64,000 nt of DNA from Gavia stellata (taxonomy: Eukaryota > Chordata > Aves > Gaviiformes > Gaviidae), in NCBI RefSeq assembly GCF_030936135.1, contig NC_082610.1, positions 17,432,428 to 17,496,427 of the forward strand. Direction: 5' to 3'. The notes under the pieces are model-generated. The model saw nothing but the letters and a program-made list of their open reading frames with translations. It had not been told where the DNA came from and did no database searches. The translations under genes were made by a program, and so were the position numbers. The stretch's first letter is position 1. Every line of letters starts with the position of its first letter. Below are positions 22,357-34,439 of this stretch, piece after piece.

Positions 22357-23095
22357 ACTTTTGCACTACGGCACCCACGGGAGAGGCGCGCCGCCCCCGG
22401 AGGCGCGGCGCCCCGGAGGCGCGGGGGGCCGGGGCGGGCGGCGCGGCGAGCCGGGACCCCCCCCCGCGCCCGCCCGGACCGGGAGCGGGAGCCGGAGCGG
22501 AGCCGGAGCCGGAGCGCCTGCCCGCCGGCCGCGGCCGCGCACGGAGCAGTGTTAACGTACAACTGTGCAATGTATTACGTTTTATATAGAAATGTATTAT
22601 GCCTAATGTGAGTACACTGGCCAGAAGTGTAAAGCTTTAAAAGTCATTTATATGAAATGTTTAATCTCTGCTGAGCTCTCAGTGCAAAAAAAAAAAAAAA
22701 AAGAAGAAAAAAGGAAGAAAAAATGAAAAAAGCAAGTGTATATTTGTACAAAACTTTTTTTAAGAGTTATACTAACTTATATTTTCTATTTATGTCAGAA
22801 ATGTGGATAACTTTGACATCCAATAGTCTTTTTTTTTTTCTTTTGGTTAAGCCAAAGGGCACTATATTTGCTTTTGTTATTTACAAAATGTAAATTTATT
22901 TTTATAGTGGGAATGTTTTGGGTTTGGTTTTTTTTTTTTTTTTTTTGCATTCACAAGATGTAGCTATGAATCAAAATATTTTTTAGACTTTACTTGAAGA
23001 CAAATCTGTTTCCGTCGTTCCTGAGCCGATCTGTACCACTGCCAATAATGCCACAACTTCGCTACGGAGAAATAATAAACCCCCCCAAACCGCAG
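22357..23095 (+). other. CDKN1C: CDKN1C last exon, 3'UTR
   Basis: The first 200 nt are GC-rich and contain a short GGAGCC-type repeat (about 22488-22516). From about 22556 composition switches sharply to AT-rich, as in vertebrate CDKN1C 3'UTRs, with several T-runs, an A-run at 22686-22702 and an AU-rich ATTTATTTTTATA stretch near 22893. A frame open from the acceptor to 22555 would be translated only if the stop-removing donor at 22225 were used. The exon ends shortly after the poly(A) signal at 23074. Confidence 0.8.
23074..23079 (+). terminator. CDKN1C: CDKN1C poly(A) signal AATAAA
   Basis: AATAAA lies within GAGAAATAATAAACC, with no earlier AATAAA seen in the last exon. It sits at the end of the AT-rich 3'UTR, just before sequence composition reverts to C/G-rich at about 23080. 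Cleavage is expected 10-25 nt downstream. Confidence 0.8.
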
Positions 23096-24409
23096 GAGCC
23101 CCCTGCCAGGCTGCGTGCTGTGTGCTCTGCAGGCCCCGGGGGGGGGACCCGGGGGGGGCTGGGGCGGTGGAGGCAAGCCCAGCGCTGCGCCTTGCGGGGA
23201 GGGGGGGGACCCTCCCGGGGTGCCCCCGGAGGGCGACCCCCCCCCCCTCGGCCGCGGGGAGGGCGCTCCCCGCCCCAGGGCGCGGAGCTTGAGCGCAACG
23301 CGGGGGGGGGGGAAGGAGTTTTCCCTTCAAAACAAAGTGCTTCCCCGTACCGCTGGAGTTAACCCAGGGTGAGGGGGCGCACACGCCCGTCCCCTGAATT
23401 CGGCCTTTCCGCACATTTGATGATTATTTATTTTTAACCGTTTCCCTCTTCTTTCTTACCAAAGCTGTATCCAACCCCCCCTCGGGGACCTGGCTGTGCT
23501 GGGGCAGTCCCCCCCGCACCACCGGGGCTGCAGCCCCCCTCACTCAGGGCCAGCGCGTGCGGAGCCCAGCCCCACAGTGCCCTCGGTGGGCTCAGCACTG
23601 GGGGGGACCCCCCTGCCTTGGGGGGGCGTGCAAAGGCCCCCCCCCCCCCCCCCGCGGGCCCTCAGAGCCCCACCTGGAGCTCAAAGCCATGGCTACCGCA
23701 GGGAGACGCTTCCCGCTACCTCTTGCCCAAGCCCAGCAATGATTTACAGAGCGAAGGCGCAGCGGTGCTGGGAAACCAGCAATTCCAGCTCGCAGCCAGA
23801 GAGGGGAAAAAAAGAAAAACAACAAACAGACAAAATAAACCCTCCCAGCAGACAAAATAGCCACCACTTCAGCATTAACGCTTCGGTGGCAGCGCTGTCA
23901 CAACCACACCCCCCCCCCCAGGCAGTTTGCAGGGGCACCCCATCCCTGTGGCGGGTGGGCAGGTCAAAGCTATGGGATCCACGCGCAGCCGGATGGGATC
24001 CTGAGGGCCCCGCTCGGGGTGCCAAGCCCTGTGCTGCTCAGGGAGGGGGGGCCAGAGCAGCCCCAGCCGCAGGTGGCACAAGGATTGGGGTGCGGGAGGG
24101 GGATGGAGGTCCTAGAGGCGCAGGGACTGCCTGGACAGATTTGTCCCTTTCAGACCCCACTCCCCCCACCCGGCCCGTCACCTCCATGGAGCGCTGCACC
24201 CCCATGGTGGACCCAGCGGGGTGGGGGGCGAGGGCACGGCTCCCCTGGCACTATGAGCTCCACAACGATGCTCTGTCACAGAGGGGGGAGGGAGCCGAGA
24301 GAATAAGGCGCAGGGTGAATAAGGCGTGGGGTTTATCCGCATCGTCTTCCCCCATCCCCTGCAGCGCTCCTCTCTGCCCCCCGTCACGGCCGCCAAACGC
24401 TCCTGGCTG
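23096..24409. other. GC-rich noncoding flank 3' of CDKN1C
   Basis: GC-rich with many C- and G-runs, for example 23230-23247, 23304-23312 and an uninterrupted C-run of about 18 at 23637-23653. A long plus-strand frame at 23496-24572 (358 codons) has low-complexity Pro/Gly/Arg content and resembles no protein I know; I treat it as chance. I see no promoter motif. Confidence 0.5.
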
Positions 24410-24700
24410 TAAAAGTAACATTGATTACCTCCAGCTCCGTGATCGCTTAATCAGAACGGGATTATTTGACGCACCCGCATCAGTGGCCGCTGACTCAATA
24501 CGATTTTCTCCCCCTTTGAAAAGAAAAATAGCTTTTCCCTTTCCTTATGAAAGCCAACAATACCCGGAGTGAGGCAGCTGGATCCTCCAGGATTTATGGG
24601 CTTTTCTCTTGCTTTCATGAAAGCAGGTGCCTTTGGGACCTCCATTGTCCCAGCCCCCAACTAATAATAGGACTTTCTGCAATGAAAGATCCCTGCTCCG
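24410..24700. other. Candidate conserved noncoding element
   Basis: A sharply bounded AT-balanced island inside GC-rich flank. It is non-repetitive and dense in factor-like words: TAATCA, CGCTGACTCA (AP-1/MAF-like) at about 24488-24497, ATTGATTACC and the palindromic CTTTCATGAAAG at about 24613. The abrupt composition change next to CDKN1C suggests a selected element such as an enhancer. This is inference from composition only. Confidence 0.3.
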
Positions 24701-25019
24701 AGCTCCCAAATACCTCGGCCGGAGGAGCCGCCGCCTGCCCCGAGGTGCGCCCAGCCCGTCCCGGGAGGAAAGCTCTCACCCCGGGGAGAGTTTGGGCAGG
24801 GGGCTTTTTATTAAAGCAAAATAATTGCAGCTCCTGGGCATCGCCCGAGCGGAGCCGGCGGGTTTCCAGCCCGCCGCGGGGAGGGCCGCGTCCCGCAGCC
24901 CCCTGGGCTCTGGTCTCCTCGAGGCCCGGGGGGTGCGGGAAGGTGTGCGGCTGCCCGCCCGCGGCCCCCGCGCCCTGCCCCACCCAGCCCGGCCGGCCCT
25001 CCTCGCCCCGGCACAAAGC

Positions 25020-25420
25020 ACACTGCCCCTATTCTTTCGGCCTTTGTAGCCATATGGCAAATCCATGTAGACACAGCCAACATCCATTTATTCAGGCACA
25101 TAATGTCCCGCAACAGGGAACAATTGGAACTTTGTTTGCTTCTATTATTGATGCGAATGGGCGACAGAGAGAGAGAGAGAGAGAAAAAAAATCATTTAAC
25201 TATAAGAGATATCCAGCTAATTATGAACCATATGTGCCTATAGTTTCAAAGCAATCCAATGAAGTTCATTTTAAATCTAGACTACTTTATTAGTACAGAA
25301 GACAGATGTCTCAACAGTACATGCATCAGAGGAAACCATGTAAAGAAGTTCTTGAAATATTTAACTAGGACTCATTCATTGTCAGCGGGGCTTTAAAGTG
25401 CCCTTTATCATGAGAATGCA
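25020..25420. other. Candidate conserved noncoding element with (GA)n
   Basis: Unique AT-rich sequence immediately after a GC-rich segment, containing GGCAAATCC, CCATTTATTCAGG, GGAACAATTGGAACTTTG (SOX-like ACAATTG) and GCTAATTATGAACC, with an internal GAGA repeat at 25163-25184. No open frame or repeat family explains it. A regulatory role is a guess that needs cross-species alignment. Confidence 0.3.
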
Positions 25421-28400
25421 TAGGCAGAAGCGGAGGGAGGCTGCCGGTTGTTACCGCCAACCCACTTACCCCTTAGTGGTAAATCCCAAATTCCACTTTG
25501 CGTTTGAGGACAGGAATATTTTTGGAAAGGATTCAAAATATCAGGGGTCTTGAAGGACCAAGCTGGCCACTCATTACAGCTACAAAAAGTCAGATCGTTA
25601 TTTGAGCCGCCTTAATCCCAGGCTGACGCCAGCTACGCAATTAGAGGAATAATCTACCCCAAATCACCACCAAATCCCGAGGAGCGGAGCCCCACGTTTT
25701 GGGGATGGCTACTGCAGTTCCTCCCCTGCCCCGAGAGAGACCGAGTCAGGAGCGTTAACGTTGCTGGACCGCCAGAGATTTGTTTCATAGGAGCATCTCT
25801 CGATGCGAACCCTGCAGCGGGTCCCTAAAGGGAAAGGGCACTGCAGGAGACTGGAAGGGAAGGTTGGCGGGAGAAAGTCTTTCAGATTATTATTTATTTT
25901 TTTTTTTTTTTAGGAAATGCAATTATCAGCAAACAATCTTGGCAAAAAGGTTAGCGCTATCTTTATGAGCGCGGCAACATCTACCGGTAATTAAGCCACT
26001 TCAGTTAGATGAATGCAACATACGGTTGACACTAGGAATCATTCTCCTTCCTAGCCGCAACTTTTCTTTCTGGGCCAAAACTTGTTCTATTAACGCTTAA
26101 AATAAACAAAAAAGCTGCTTTCCACTTCTTGAGCAAATATTTGTCGCTAATGAGCAGGAGGTGTAGGTAACAGATGGGGAAAAACCCCATCATGTTGAAA
26201 GAATACTTTCCTACGTTTGCGTACGGAAATAAATTCACTAAACACCCAATTCACTTGCAACGAGTTGTGATTGCTTGGTAGGATGGCTACGCGGGGAGCT
26301 CCGTGCAAAGGAGGCACGCGGGGAGATGGGAATTGAATTGATCACGTTTAAGCAGAGAAACCGTTATGAAGAGAACGAGTGCATGCGTATATGCAAACAC
26401 ACATGCACGTACATGAAATAACTAATCAGGGAGTGTAAAATAATTAATCAGAGAGCTGGATTTTTTTTTTTTTGCCACCTTGTCACCTGTGGCTGCAGAA
26501 TAAACTCGCAAAGGTTTTCCAATGCCTTCCCCTCCACCAGCCTGTACCCTCTCAGAAATGTTCTTCTTGACGAGCGTTTTTGGAACAAAGCAGGCCAAAA
26601 CACAAACCAAACGTCTTTTTGTAAGGTGAAAGGATGGGATTATATCTGTTATTCTGACTCACAGAGACAGGAGGAGAATCCAGTGTCTCCTCTCCCGCCA
26701 CACAGTATCTAGTACTAAAGACCACACAATCTCTTTTTTGGTGTCAGTGGTGAAATTCCCAATGAAAAGAACTTAATGTTTTTGTTTGTTTTTTAAACCA
26801 AGGGAGATTTTTAGCCCTATATTTCCAGGAAACTTTTGTCGGGACATATTTCAGGGGAAAAAGGCAGAAAGAAAGATGCTAAACACTTAGGTGAGCTGTA
26901 CAGAACGTAAAAGCCCTGAAGCAGGCCCTGCTGTGAGATTAAAAAATAGCTCAAACTCTTTTAAACACAGGACAAACTAAATTTTGGCGCCACTTTCCCC
27001 AACCTGCACGGCCAAGCCTCTGCTCCAGGAAAACCGGTGGCCAGCGGTTCTTGTGCAGCCTCACGTCTGCACCCGTGGTGTCATGGGCTCCCGATCGATA
27101 GGATGGGGAGGGGGATGCAGGGCGAGGGAACGGGAGGCAGGGATGGGGGGGCAGCACCAGAAAACACCCAGGATGGGGACAACAGGGCACAGGCGGAGCA
27201 GAAGCACGGCCGAGGCTGGGGTACACTGGAGGAGGCTGGGCAGAGGGCACCAAACTCTGCCCGTGTGGGCAAGGGAGGGAGAGAAGGGAACAGGCCATGA
27301 CATTTATGTTCTGCACTATATATTCATTTATATTTATATTCTGCGCATTCCTTCAGAGGCTGCCTGACCCCAACACACCTCTGCTGCCAGCAAAACTCAT
27401 CCAGTAACGTCCCGTCCCTCCCCTCAACTCATCTACAGATGGGTGCTAACGATAATCTCCTGGTTTTAATCCCTGTGGCCCAGGTCAGTGCTGGATCTGA
27501 AATGCCCCAGCCCTGCTGAGGGGTCACCAGGCTTCACGTCACCCCAGGATTACTCACTCTCCCCTACCAGGTTCGCTTTAGCATACTCGATGCTCTCTCT
27601 CGCACACACGCTACACTTGCATTACACGCAGAACGAGGATTGGGAAGGAAACACTCAGGTTTTGGAGGTGCCTGAGCTGTCTGTACGATTTCAGCCCAGA
27701 TCCTTCGCATTTTCACAGGCGTGCGCACCATTTCTTCCCCCGGGACGCACGCTACCCACTTCACGCAGCACTTTCCCTTGCAGAATGAATCTGGGCTATG
27801 TGGCAAAGGGGAAATTGCTGGGTAAACTCCTGCCAGAGAGGCTGAAAAAGTAAAGCAAGGGCCTGCAGGATGCTTTTGTGCTTAATCCAACGCCAACGGT
27901 TGGATGCAGGTTTTTATTCTTGGGAGGACAGTCGGCTCCTCCTGACCTGGTCCCGCAACAGAGGCTTTGCGCAGTCCTGGGCAAGGTGCTTGACGTTTTC
28001 ACGAGCAGCCACTAATTGTGCCCACCTTTGTTGGGCATCTGATGGGAGACGCTTGGGTCCGACTTGCGAAGGCACCGAGCATCCCCAGCTGCAGCCGGGG
28101 TCGCCGAGCGCCGGGCTCTGCACGTGCTTTCGGCCAGACAAAGCCCAGGGCTTGGAAGGGGTCGGCTATGGGGTACCTTGGACCAGCACTCCAGATTAAT
28201 TGTTAGCTCCCATCTCTTTTTTATGTTGGCTCCCCATCATTAAACAGGGATAACAACCCTCACCATTTATATTTTAATCCGTTAATGTTAGGAAAGCGCT
28301 CGGATACTACCGTGAGCAGCACCGTATAAATCCGGCGGGGAAACCGATAACGTCTTTGAGCAGGGTTTGAATAGTGTGCAGTTAATAAGACATAGCACCG

Positions 28401-30768
28401 TCCATTGAACGGCAAGAAAAACAAAATTGAGCAACTGCTCATTAAGCGAGCACCGTTCACTCTGTGCACTCAATGCGATCATTTAATTAAAAGATTTTAT
28501 CATCGAGCACAGACACAAGGGGGCAGAGCCAAGGCCCCGTCGTCCCTTGTCCTCGCCTGCTCCGCATCAAACGCACCAGAGTATTTCTTGGATGTAACCT
28601 AGAACAGGAACCTAAAAAACAGTATTTTTTTTTTCCCAAGGCCCTACACTAACAGAAATCACTCCCTGAGCTTTGACAAGTCGTTTCTCCTTGCCACGTC
28701 TTTTTTTCCCCTGCCTGTCACCCGTCGGTCCTACCCTCACCCTGCCATGTCTCCAGGAGCGGCGAGGCAGGGCGACCTCCCAAACTCCTGCAGGCACAGC
28801 GCCTCGACCCCAGACCGTGGTCTCCACCACCCCTGCCACCACAGCAAGCCTAGGAACTCACCACTGTGCCCGGCTACGCGGTGGGGGAAAGGAGAAGAGC
28901 TTTTCAGAGCTGGAAGATGCTTTGATCGCGGCCGTTCTTGAGCGATGCAGGATTGGAGGGGCACAAGCGCGCAGTGCGTCTTGCACACCGCTCTCTGCGA
29001 GGGCCGGTGGCAATGTGCAAACCAGCCACCTTCCAAACAAACAAACAAAACCAAAATCGCCCTCCTCCAAGAATACACCACCACCATTGCATCTGGTTTT
29101 ACGTGAAAATACTGAGGAAAAGTCCCTGTTTGGGTCACATTAAGCAGCTTCAGACATAATGGGACCTGAGGTTACAGCAATTTACTCCAGAAAACTATGG
29201 GCACGAATTAAGTTGTTTTGATACCTCCAAGGGTAATTGGTTTAGCAAAGCCTGCTTTTCCTTGACCTCCATTCAAGAAGTTTCCAAACACAGCTCTAGG
29301 TAACACAGCTTCAGTTTTGCTGGGGCTGTACAACATCCCATCCGCTGCCTGGTGGTCCCAAAAGCTTTCCATCATTTGGGGGTTTTTTGTTTTCTTTTTT
29401 TTTTTAGGTTTTGCTCTCACCCAGGTGAGTGAGCAGGACTGGGAATACCAGCACCTGGCTCTCCGTTTCCTTCTGCACATCATTAGGCCAAACCTATTTC
29501 TTCATGCTGCTAACCAAGGGAGTCCAGATGCGTATCCCTCCAGAGAAGGAAGCCCACTTCTTGTGCCAAGACCAAACCTTTTGGAATGGTTACGACCAGG
29601 CTTTTCTGCCTGGAGAGCTGCCGGAGAGGGTGCGCTGGTCCCCAAAACCCACCTCCGCGCTCCCAGACTCTCGCCCCTCCTCTCCACCGGCCGCCACGCA
29701 GCGCGGCGCAGGCGAGGAGCCCGGCGAGCGCAGCAGGTGACTGGATGTTACAGGGCTTTGGCAGCTTTGGGGAACACGCGGCTTTAATTTGCGCTGGGAT
29801 GGCAAAAGGCACCTCCCTGACACAAAGGCCACCCGCCTGCCAAATTTCACATTCCCCCTCCAGCGCCCGGGGGGGCACGGCCAGGGCGGGGGGATAGGGG
29901 GAACCCCTTCTCCCCGTCAGCACGACTCCCGAGCTGGGTCTCCGCTGAGAAATGGCCAGGCATGGCCTTTCTACAGCATAAATAATATAAAAGCAGCAGT
30001 TTGCGTTTGCTGTCGGGTGTGCAGCGCAGGACAGCACAGCTCCAAGCAGCAGCATCCGCCTCTGCAGGGAGATACAGCAGGAGATTTGGGGATAGTTTCC
30101 ATAATAACCGCTGTTACCAAACACCCATAAAACACAGTGCGCAAAGATACCTTATCAGACCAAATTAGCTGCAAATTAGAAGGTGGGCTTGTTGGTTTCA
30201 GTTTTGTGCCTGTCTGGAGGATTCCGAGGACTTGGTGCAAAAATTCTCTTTAATCATATTAAATTAAAAAAAATAATCCTAATTTCATTTGAGAACTATT
30301 AACAAGCAGAGAGAAAATACAGAACTTCTATTTGAAGCTTGATCTGTGTTCACTGAACTATTCTGTCAGAGAAAGGACAACAGGGGGGAGATAAAAAAAA
30401 AGGCAAGAGAATAAAACCTTTCCAATTACCATATTTCCCTGAAATTCGGCTATACAGAACCAGGATAATTACAGGCGGAGGAGAAATATCGCTAAACGTC
30501 AGCATGGAAGGGTTTTTTCCTTGACCCTGCGGACTATAATGGGAGATAAAGAGATTGACCATTTTGGGAGAAGGATGCCTTCATTTCTCGACGTGACTGT
30601 AGATTATTTCGGCTTCAGGAGACAAGAATGTCCCTTTAACATCTGACCTGGCCTTTATTTAAGAGCAGCACTTCACGGTTCAGGAAAGACAGACAATTTT
30701 CTAATTCCCAGCTCTGCTGGAGGCTGAGGCAGCAACTTCCAGACAGGACACCTGCTAACACTAGAGAA
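25421..30768. other. Noncoding, CDKN1C-KCNQ1 interval
   Basis: No gene recognised. The segment is a mixture of unique sequence, a T-run near 25898-25912, a G-rich stretch at about 27100-27290 and one old interspersed repeat at 28236-28340. Overlapping short frames at 28600-29150 and 29300-30130 match nothing I know. Confidence 0.5.
28236..28340 (+). repeat. Ancient amniote repeat fragment (MIR/L2/L3-like)
   Basis: The order CATTAAACAGGGATAACAAC, TTAATCCGTTAATGTT, AAGCGCTCGGATACTACCGT and AGCACCGTATAAATCC follows the old vertebrate repeat end, which typically reads as 'AAATGGGGATAATA... GGATTAA... AAGCGCTTTGAGATAC... GGCGCTATAAAAT'. It is heavily mutated, with family uncertain. Confidence 0.45.
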
Positions 30769-31318
30769 ATGGCATTATTATGTCTACAAGTTTACAAATC
30801 TGAGGATCAAAAAGCCTTTGCTTCTGCTGCTACTCCACAGGCCAAGGACGACGACTTCTTCAAAACAGAGCTTCACAGAGGTTTTTCTTCCCCCCTCCAA
30901 GAAATGGTTTCTTTTCACTTTCAGCAGATCGGTTTCCACGTGAAAAAGTCAATAGTCAAAGAGTTTCCTAAGTTTCATTGGTGTGTAGCAGAAAGGGGAT
31001 TAGACCTGGGGCCTTTTTACTGGCAAGCCTTTAAGCAAATAAAGGTTCTTGAATTCTTAGAGAAACAAACCTAATTTAAACAAAAATCCAGAATATATGG
31101 GATTTGCCCCTCCCCAACCCAAATTTAAAAAAAGAGACAGAGAGAGAGAAATAATTACTAAAGATTTAAGGGATACTAGTGTTAAATCTTTGTCTACTGT
31201 AATTTTGCTTTTATTTGTGCTACTTATCCCAAAGGCAATGGCTGTTTCCGCATTAGACCCTATTCACAACGAGTTACTAAGCCCTACTACCCAGTGTAAC
31301 GCAACGGTTCATTTTTAA
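30769..31318 (+). mobile_element. Possible degraded endogenous retrovirus relic (weak)
   Basis: Two adjacent plus-strand frames differ from the surrounding sequence in being AT-rich and protein-like. The first (30769-31074, 101 codons) ends in a charged/aromatic stretch around residues 62-95 that loosely recalls retroviral matrix sequence. The second (31097-31318, 73 codons) has a basic start, a hydrophobic stretch at residues ~33-50 like a signal peptide, and a potential N-glycosylation site near its end. No LTRs, protease, polymerase or primer-binding site were found. The call rests on general resemblance only, so it may be wrong. Confidence 0.2.
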
Positions 31319-31586
31319 CAGATCAATTCAACCCAGAGCTGGGGTTCCCCAGCAGCGAGAGAGGCAGAAAGCACGCACACCACCACCCACCCCCAGTTCA
31401 GAGCCCTACCTGGTAGGCAAAGGCATCGCTTAATTCCTTCGCACCCACAAGTCCCAAAGCTGAAGCCTGCGGTTTCTCTCTTAGGGCACAATCAAATCCC
31501 AGTGGATGATGTTTTTTCTGACGGGTGTTTTTCTTAAGCTCCAAAAATCACGACAGACCATTCAAAACCCAAAAGTTTAAAATGCA

Positions 31587-31627
31587 TGTGTATACACACA
31601 CATACATATATATCTCTCTCTATATAA
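31587..31627. repeat. TA/CA/CT compound microsatellite
   Basis: GTGTATACACACACATACATATATATCT followed by CTCTCTATATA forms a short compound dinucleotide repeat. Confidence 0.9.
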
Positions 31628-31639
31628 AACCAAACATTT

Positions 31640-34439
31640 TGTACTACCTGATGGCCAACTGTTGCTCCAGAGCAGCTCCCTCCCGCAGCCCGCAGACACA
31701 GATCCAGGGGTCTGTGCCACCAATTTGCCAGCATGCGTAACACCTGGGGCAGCATTTGCAGGCTGGCTTTAATTAAGCCCGAAAACTAAAGAGAGCTCAG
31801 GCAAAGCAGTTGGCTAATATGCTCCAAAGTCAGCAAGAAAACATTAGCATCTTGCTCTAACAAAACAAACCATACAGGAAAAATAAAGTGTAGAGTTGGG
31901 ACTGAACAGAAAATGATAAGCTGTCTGATAAGTTTGTCTCTCTGCACTTTTAAATAAAGACTTTTCTAACATTAACATACTTTTCCCACTTCCCCTCCAT
32001 CATGGAAATGGGCTTTTAGTATTTTTACAAGACCTGTGTACCTCTGTGAGCCCAGATCGCAACTCTCCCCACCAAGCTACTACCGCTCTGTGGCGGTGCC
32101 ACCTCTGTTTTCACTAGGAGCCATCCCACAGCTCTGCTCCGCACGTCCCCCGGGCCCCAGCCTCGCTCCAGCTGAAAATCCTGGTGGTGCCTATCCACGT
32201 CCAGCCCATCGGCAGCTGGGGCAGACCCCCGGGCCCTTCCTGCCGCTGAGGGATTTGCTGTAGAGCACACTTCCAAAGCCGGTGCCGCACAAAACGCAGA
32301 AGTAGCTTAAAGTATGGCTGAGGGGAAAGGAATTGGGGGCTTTGCTTGCTGTGTTAGCCACACGGCGGTTGGGACGCTCACCCGGCTGACCTGCCTTGAA
32401 TAACCCTCTTCCAGCTGGAAAGCCAGGAGCCAAACCCACACCTCCCACCACAGGGGCAAAACCATCCTGCTGCTGGGTGAAGAAGAGGAGCACAGCCTCC
32501 TTTCCTTCCTCCCAAGTTCCAAAGCCTTCAGTGGGGGCCTTAAATACCCCCGGGAAGGGGCAGCGCCAGCCCTCGGCTCTGCCCTGAGTTACCCCTGGGC
32601 AGCTGAGCTGCAGCAGCCTATTGCCAACACTGAGACACCTTATCTTGCGCCCCGGTAAAAGGAGGCGGGAAGGAGTCTGGGTTTCATCCCGTGCGATTGC
32701 TGCAAGCACTGTCTAACTGTCTTTAAAGAGGGAAAAAACCCCCCACTTTTGCTCTTTTTGCGCTTTTTTAGGTGCAACCACGTTTAAGGCATTTCAAAGG
32801 GCACAGACCCCCTTTGGGGACAAGCTCATCCTACTGTAACTGAGCGAGACCCCCAAGGAGGAGGGCACAGCTCTCTCAGCATCTCTTCCCGACCCGTTTC
32901 GGTGGCTCTCCCCTCTGCCATGGGTATGGAGGTTGCCGGGCCCCCCCGGGGGGTTTGCAGGCCGGGGTGCCGGCAGCTGCCCACGGCTGCCGTTCTGTAC
33001 GCCCCGGTCCCCGTCCCCACCCTCAGGCACCCAGACCTACGGTGGCACCCGCTCCCCTCTTCCCAGCATCAGCAACACTTGCCTTTTCGCAAGGGGGTTT
33101 TAAAAAGGGAGCAAACGCTTATTTTCACGCCAAATCTGGCTTTTTGACCCTACTGACGGCAAGATGCTAGCTAAGGGAAGCTTATTTTCCCACCGCCCCA
33201 AGAAGATGAATTTTCCCTGGATTCAGGCAAAATCTACCCTGCCTCCCATCCCAAATCTCTCGTGCCAGCTCAGGAAAGAGAAGGATTTGCCTTTTTCCTG
33301 GGAGGAAAGCGGCGGGCGAGGCAGGGAAGGAGGAGAGCTTTAAAGGGAGGGAGCGAGGAGGCCGAGCTCAGGCACGGATTTTAATCTGATCACTTCCCTG
33401 TCAAACTAATCCCTGCCTGACTCAGATCGGACTTTTAGAAACGTGCCTGGAAACCCAAAAGCAAACCTCATTTGAATGAAGCACACACTCCGCAGCCCCC
33501 ATCTGCAAAGGGCCGCAATTAAATGCAAAAAAAAAAAAAAAAAAGGGAGAAAAAAAAGGGGGGGGGGGGGGGAGAAAATTAGCATTTTCCGCGGCCATCT
33601 GGCATGAGGAGCAGGCGATGGGGAACAAAAGGAGATTTAGGCAGAGGGGAGAGGCGAGTGTGCCATGGCATTGACCTGCAAATGAGCCTTTGTGAGCGAA
33701 TTAAAGCTTCCCGGACCCCCCGGGACACCCCAAAACAGGCACCATTACAAACCATCCGGACAAAAACCCACTCATCAAAATTGTCTGCGTTTGAAGGGGG
33801 GGGGGAGACCATTTAAATCTGCACCTTCCCTGCCCCCACCCCCTGTAATAGGCGGTTAATAGGGGCTTGGGCGGGGGGGGGGCGGCCCCGCTGCACCCCC
33901 GGCCCTACACCCCGCTCTGACGGTATAACGGGGGGGACACACACACCTCAGAAACGTGTCTCGTCCGTAAAACCCAACCGGAACGTTATTTATAGCCCCA
34001 GTGCTAAACAATAGGGAAGGGAAAAAATAAAAGGAGGGGGGCATTTGGTCATATATTGGCTTCCAGATGCTGTTTATTTAATTCCGGGGGGGGGGGGGGG
34101 TGGTGTTTGAAAGTATATTTCTAAAGCAAATACTAGTCATTTTTTTTTCCCCGGGGATGGTAGAGAGGAAAGGGGTAATCAGGGATGCCATGGCCCGAAC
34201 AGAAGTGGGAAACCGTCAGGGTTAGGGCTTTTGTCTGCTGCCCCCCTTCCCCCTGCCTCTTGCCTTTAAACTGGGAAAGCTTCAGGATTTTGAAGGGAAA
34301 GTGCAGATTCTGGCCCGGGGTAGATACACGAAAAGGGGGGGGGACACCGTCTCCCCCCATCCCCTCTCCAGAAAGGGAATAAGGACTGAAGTCGGGGGCC
34401 AGCTGGGGGAAACTTGTAAATGAAACGTGTTTCTTTTAT
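31640..34439. other. Noncoding, CDKN1C-KCNQ1 interval, with homopolymer runs
   Basis: No gene seen. Notable are an A-run then a G-run at 33527-33573, G-runs at 33797-33806 and 34087-34100, and AT-rich islands in GC-rich flank at about 33330-33460 and 33990-34140. These carry homeobox-like cores (ATTTTAATCTGATCA, TGTTTATTTAATT). The islands could be regulatory but I cannot test that. Confidence 0.5.

Larger units (their letters stand above)
20880..22560 (+). promoter_or_regulatory. CDKN1C: CDKN1C CpG island
   Basis: Dense CpG/GC sequence starts just after the AT-rich flank at about 20870. It spans the promoter, both coding exons, the 3'UTR intron and the GC-rich start of the last exon, then stops abruptly at about 22555 where the AT-rich 3'UTR begins. 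C-runs occur at 20984-20998 and about 21177-21190, and many GGGCGG boxes are present. In mammals the CDKN1C promoter island is subject to imprinted methylation control; birds are not known to imprint this locus. Confidence 0.9.

Noticed and set aside
21399-22570. Two long minus-strand frames (about 380 codons each) antisense to CDKN1C
   Set aside because: They overlap the proven CDKN1C exons; GC-rich DNA with few stops gives long shadow frames, and their content is low-complexity.
23496-24572. 358-codon plus-strand frame 3' of CDKN1C
   Set aside because: Low-complexity, contains long C-runs read as Pro, with no homology or splice context.
31620-31627. TATA-like TATATAAAA as a promoter
   Set aside because: It is the end of a compound dinucleotide microsatellite with no CpG island or gene downstream.
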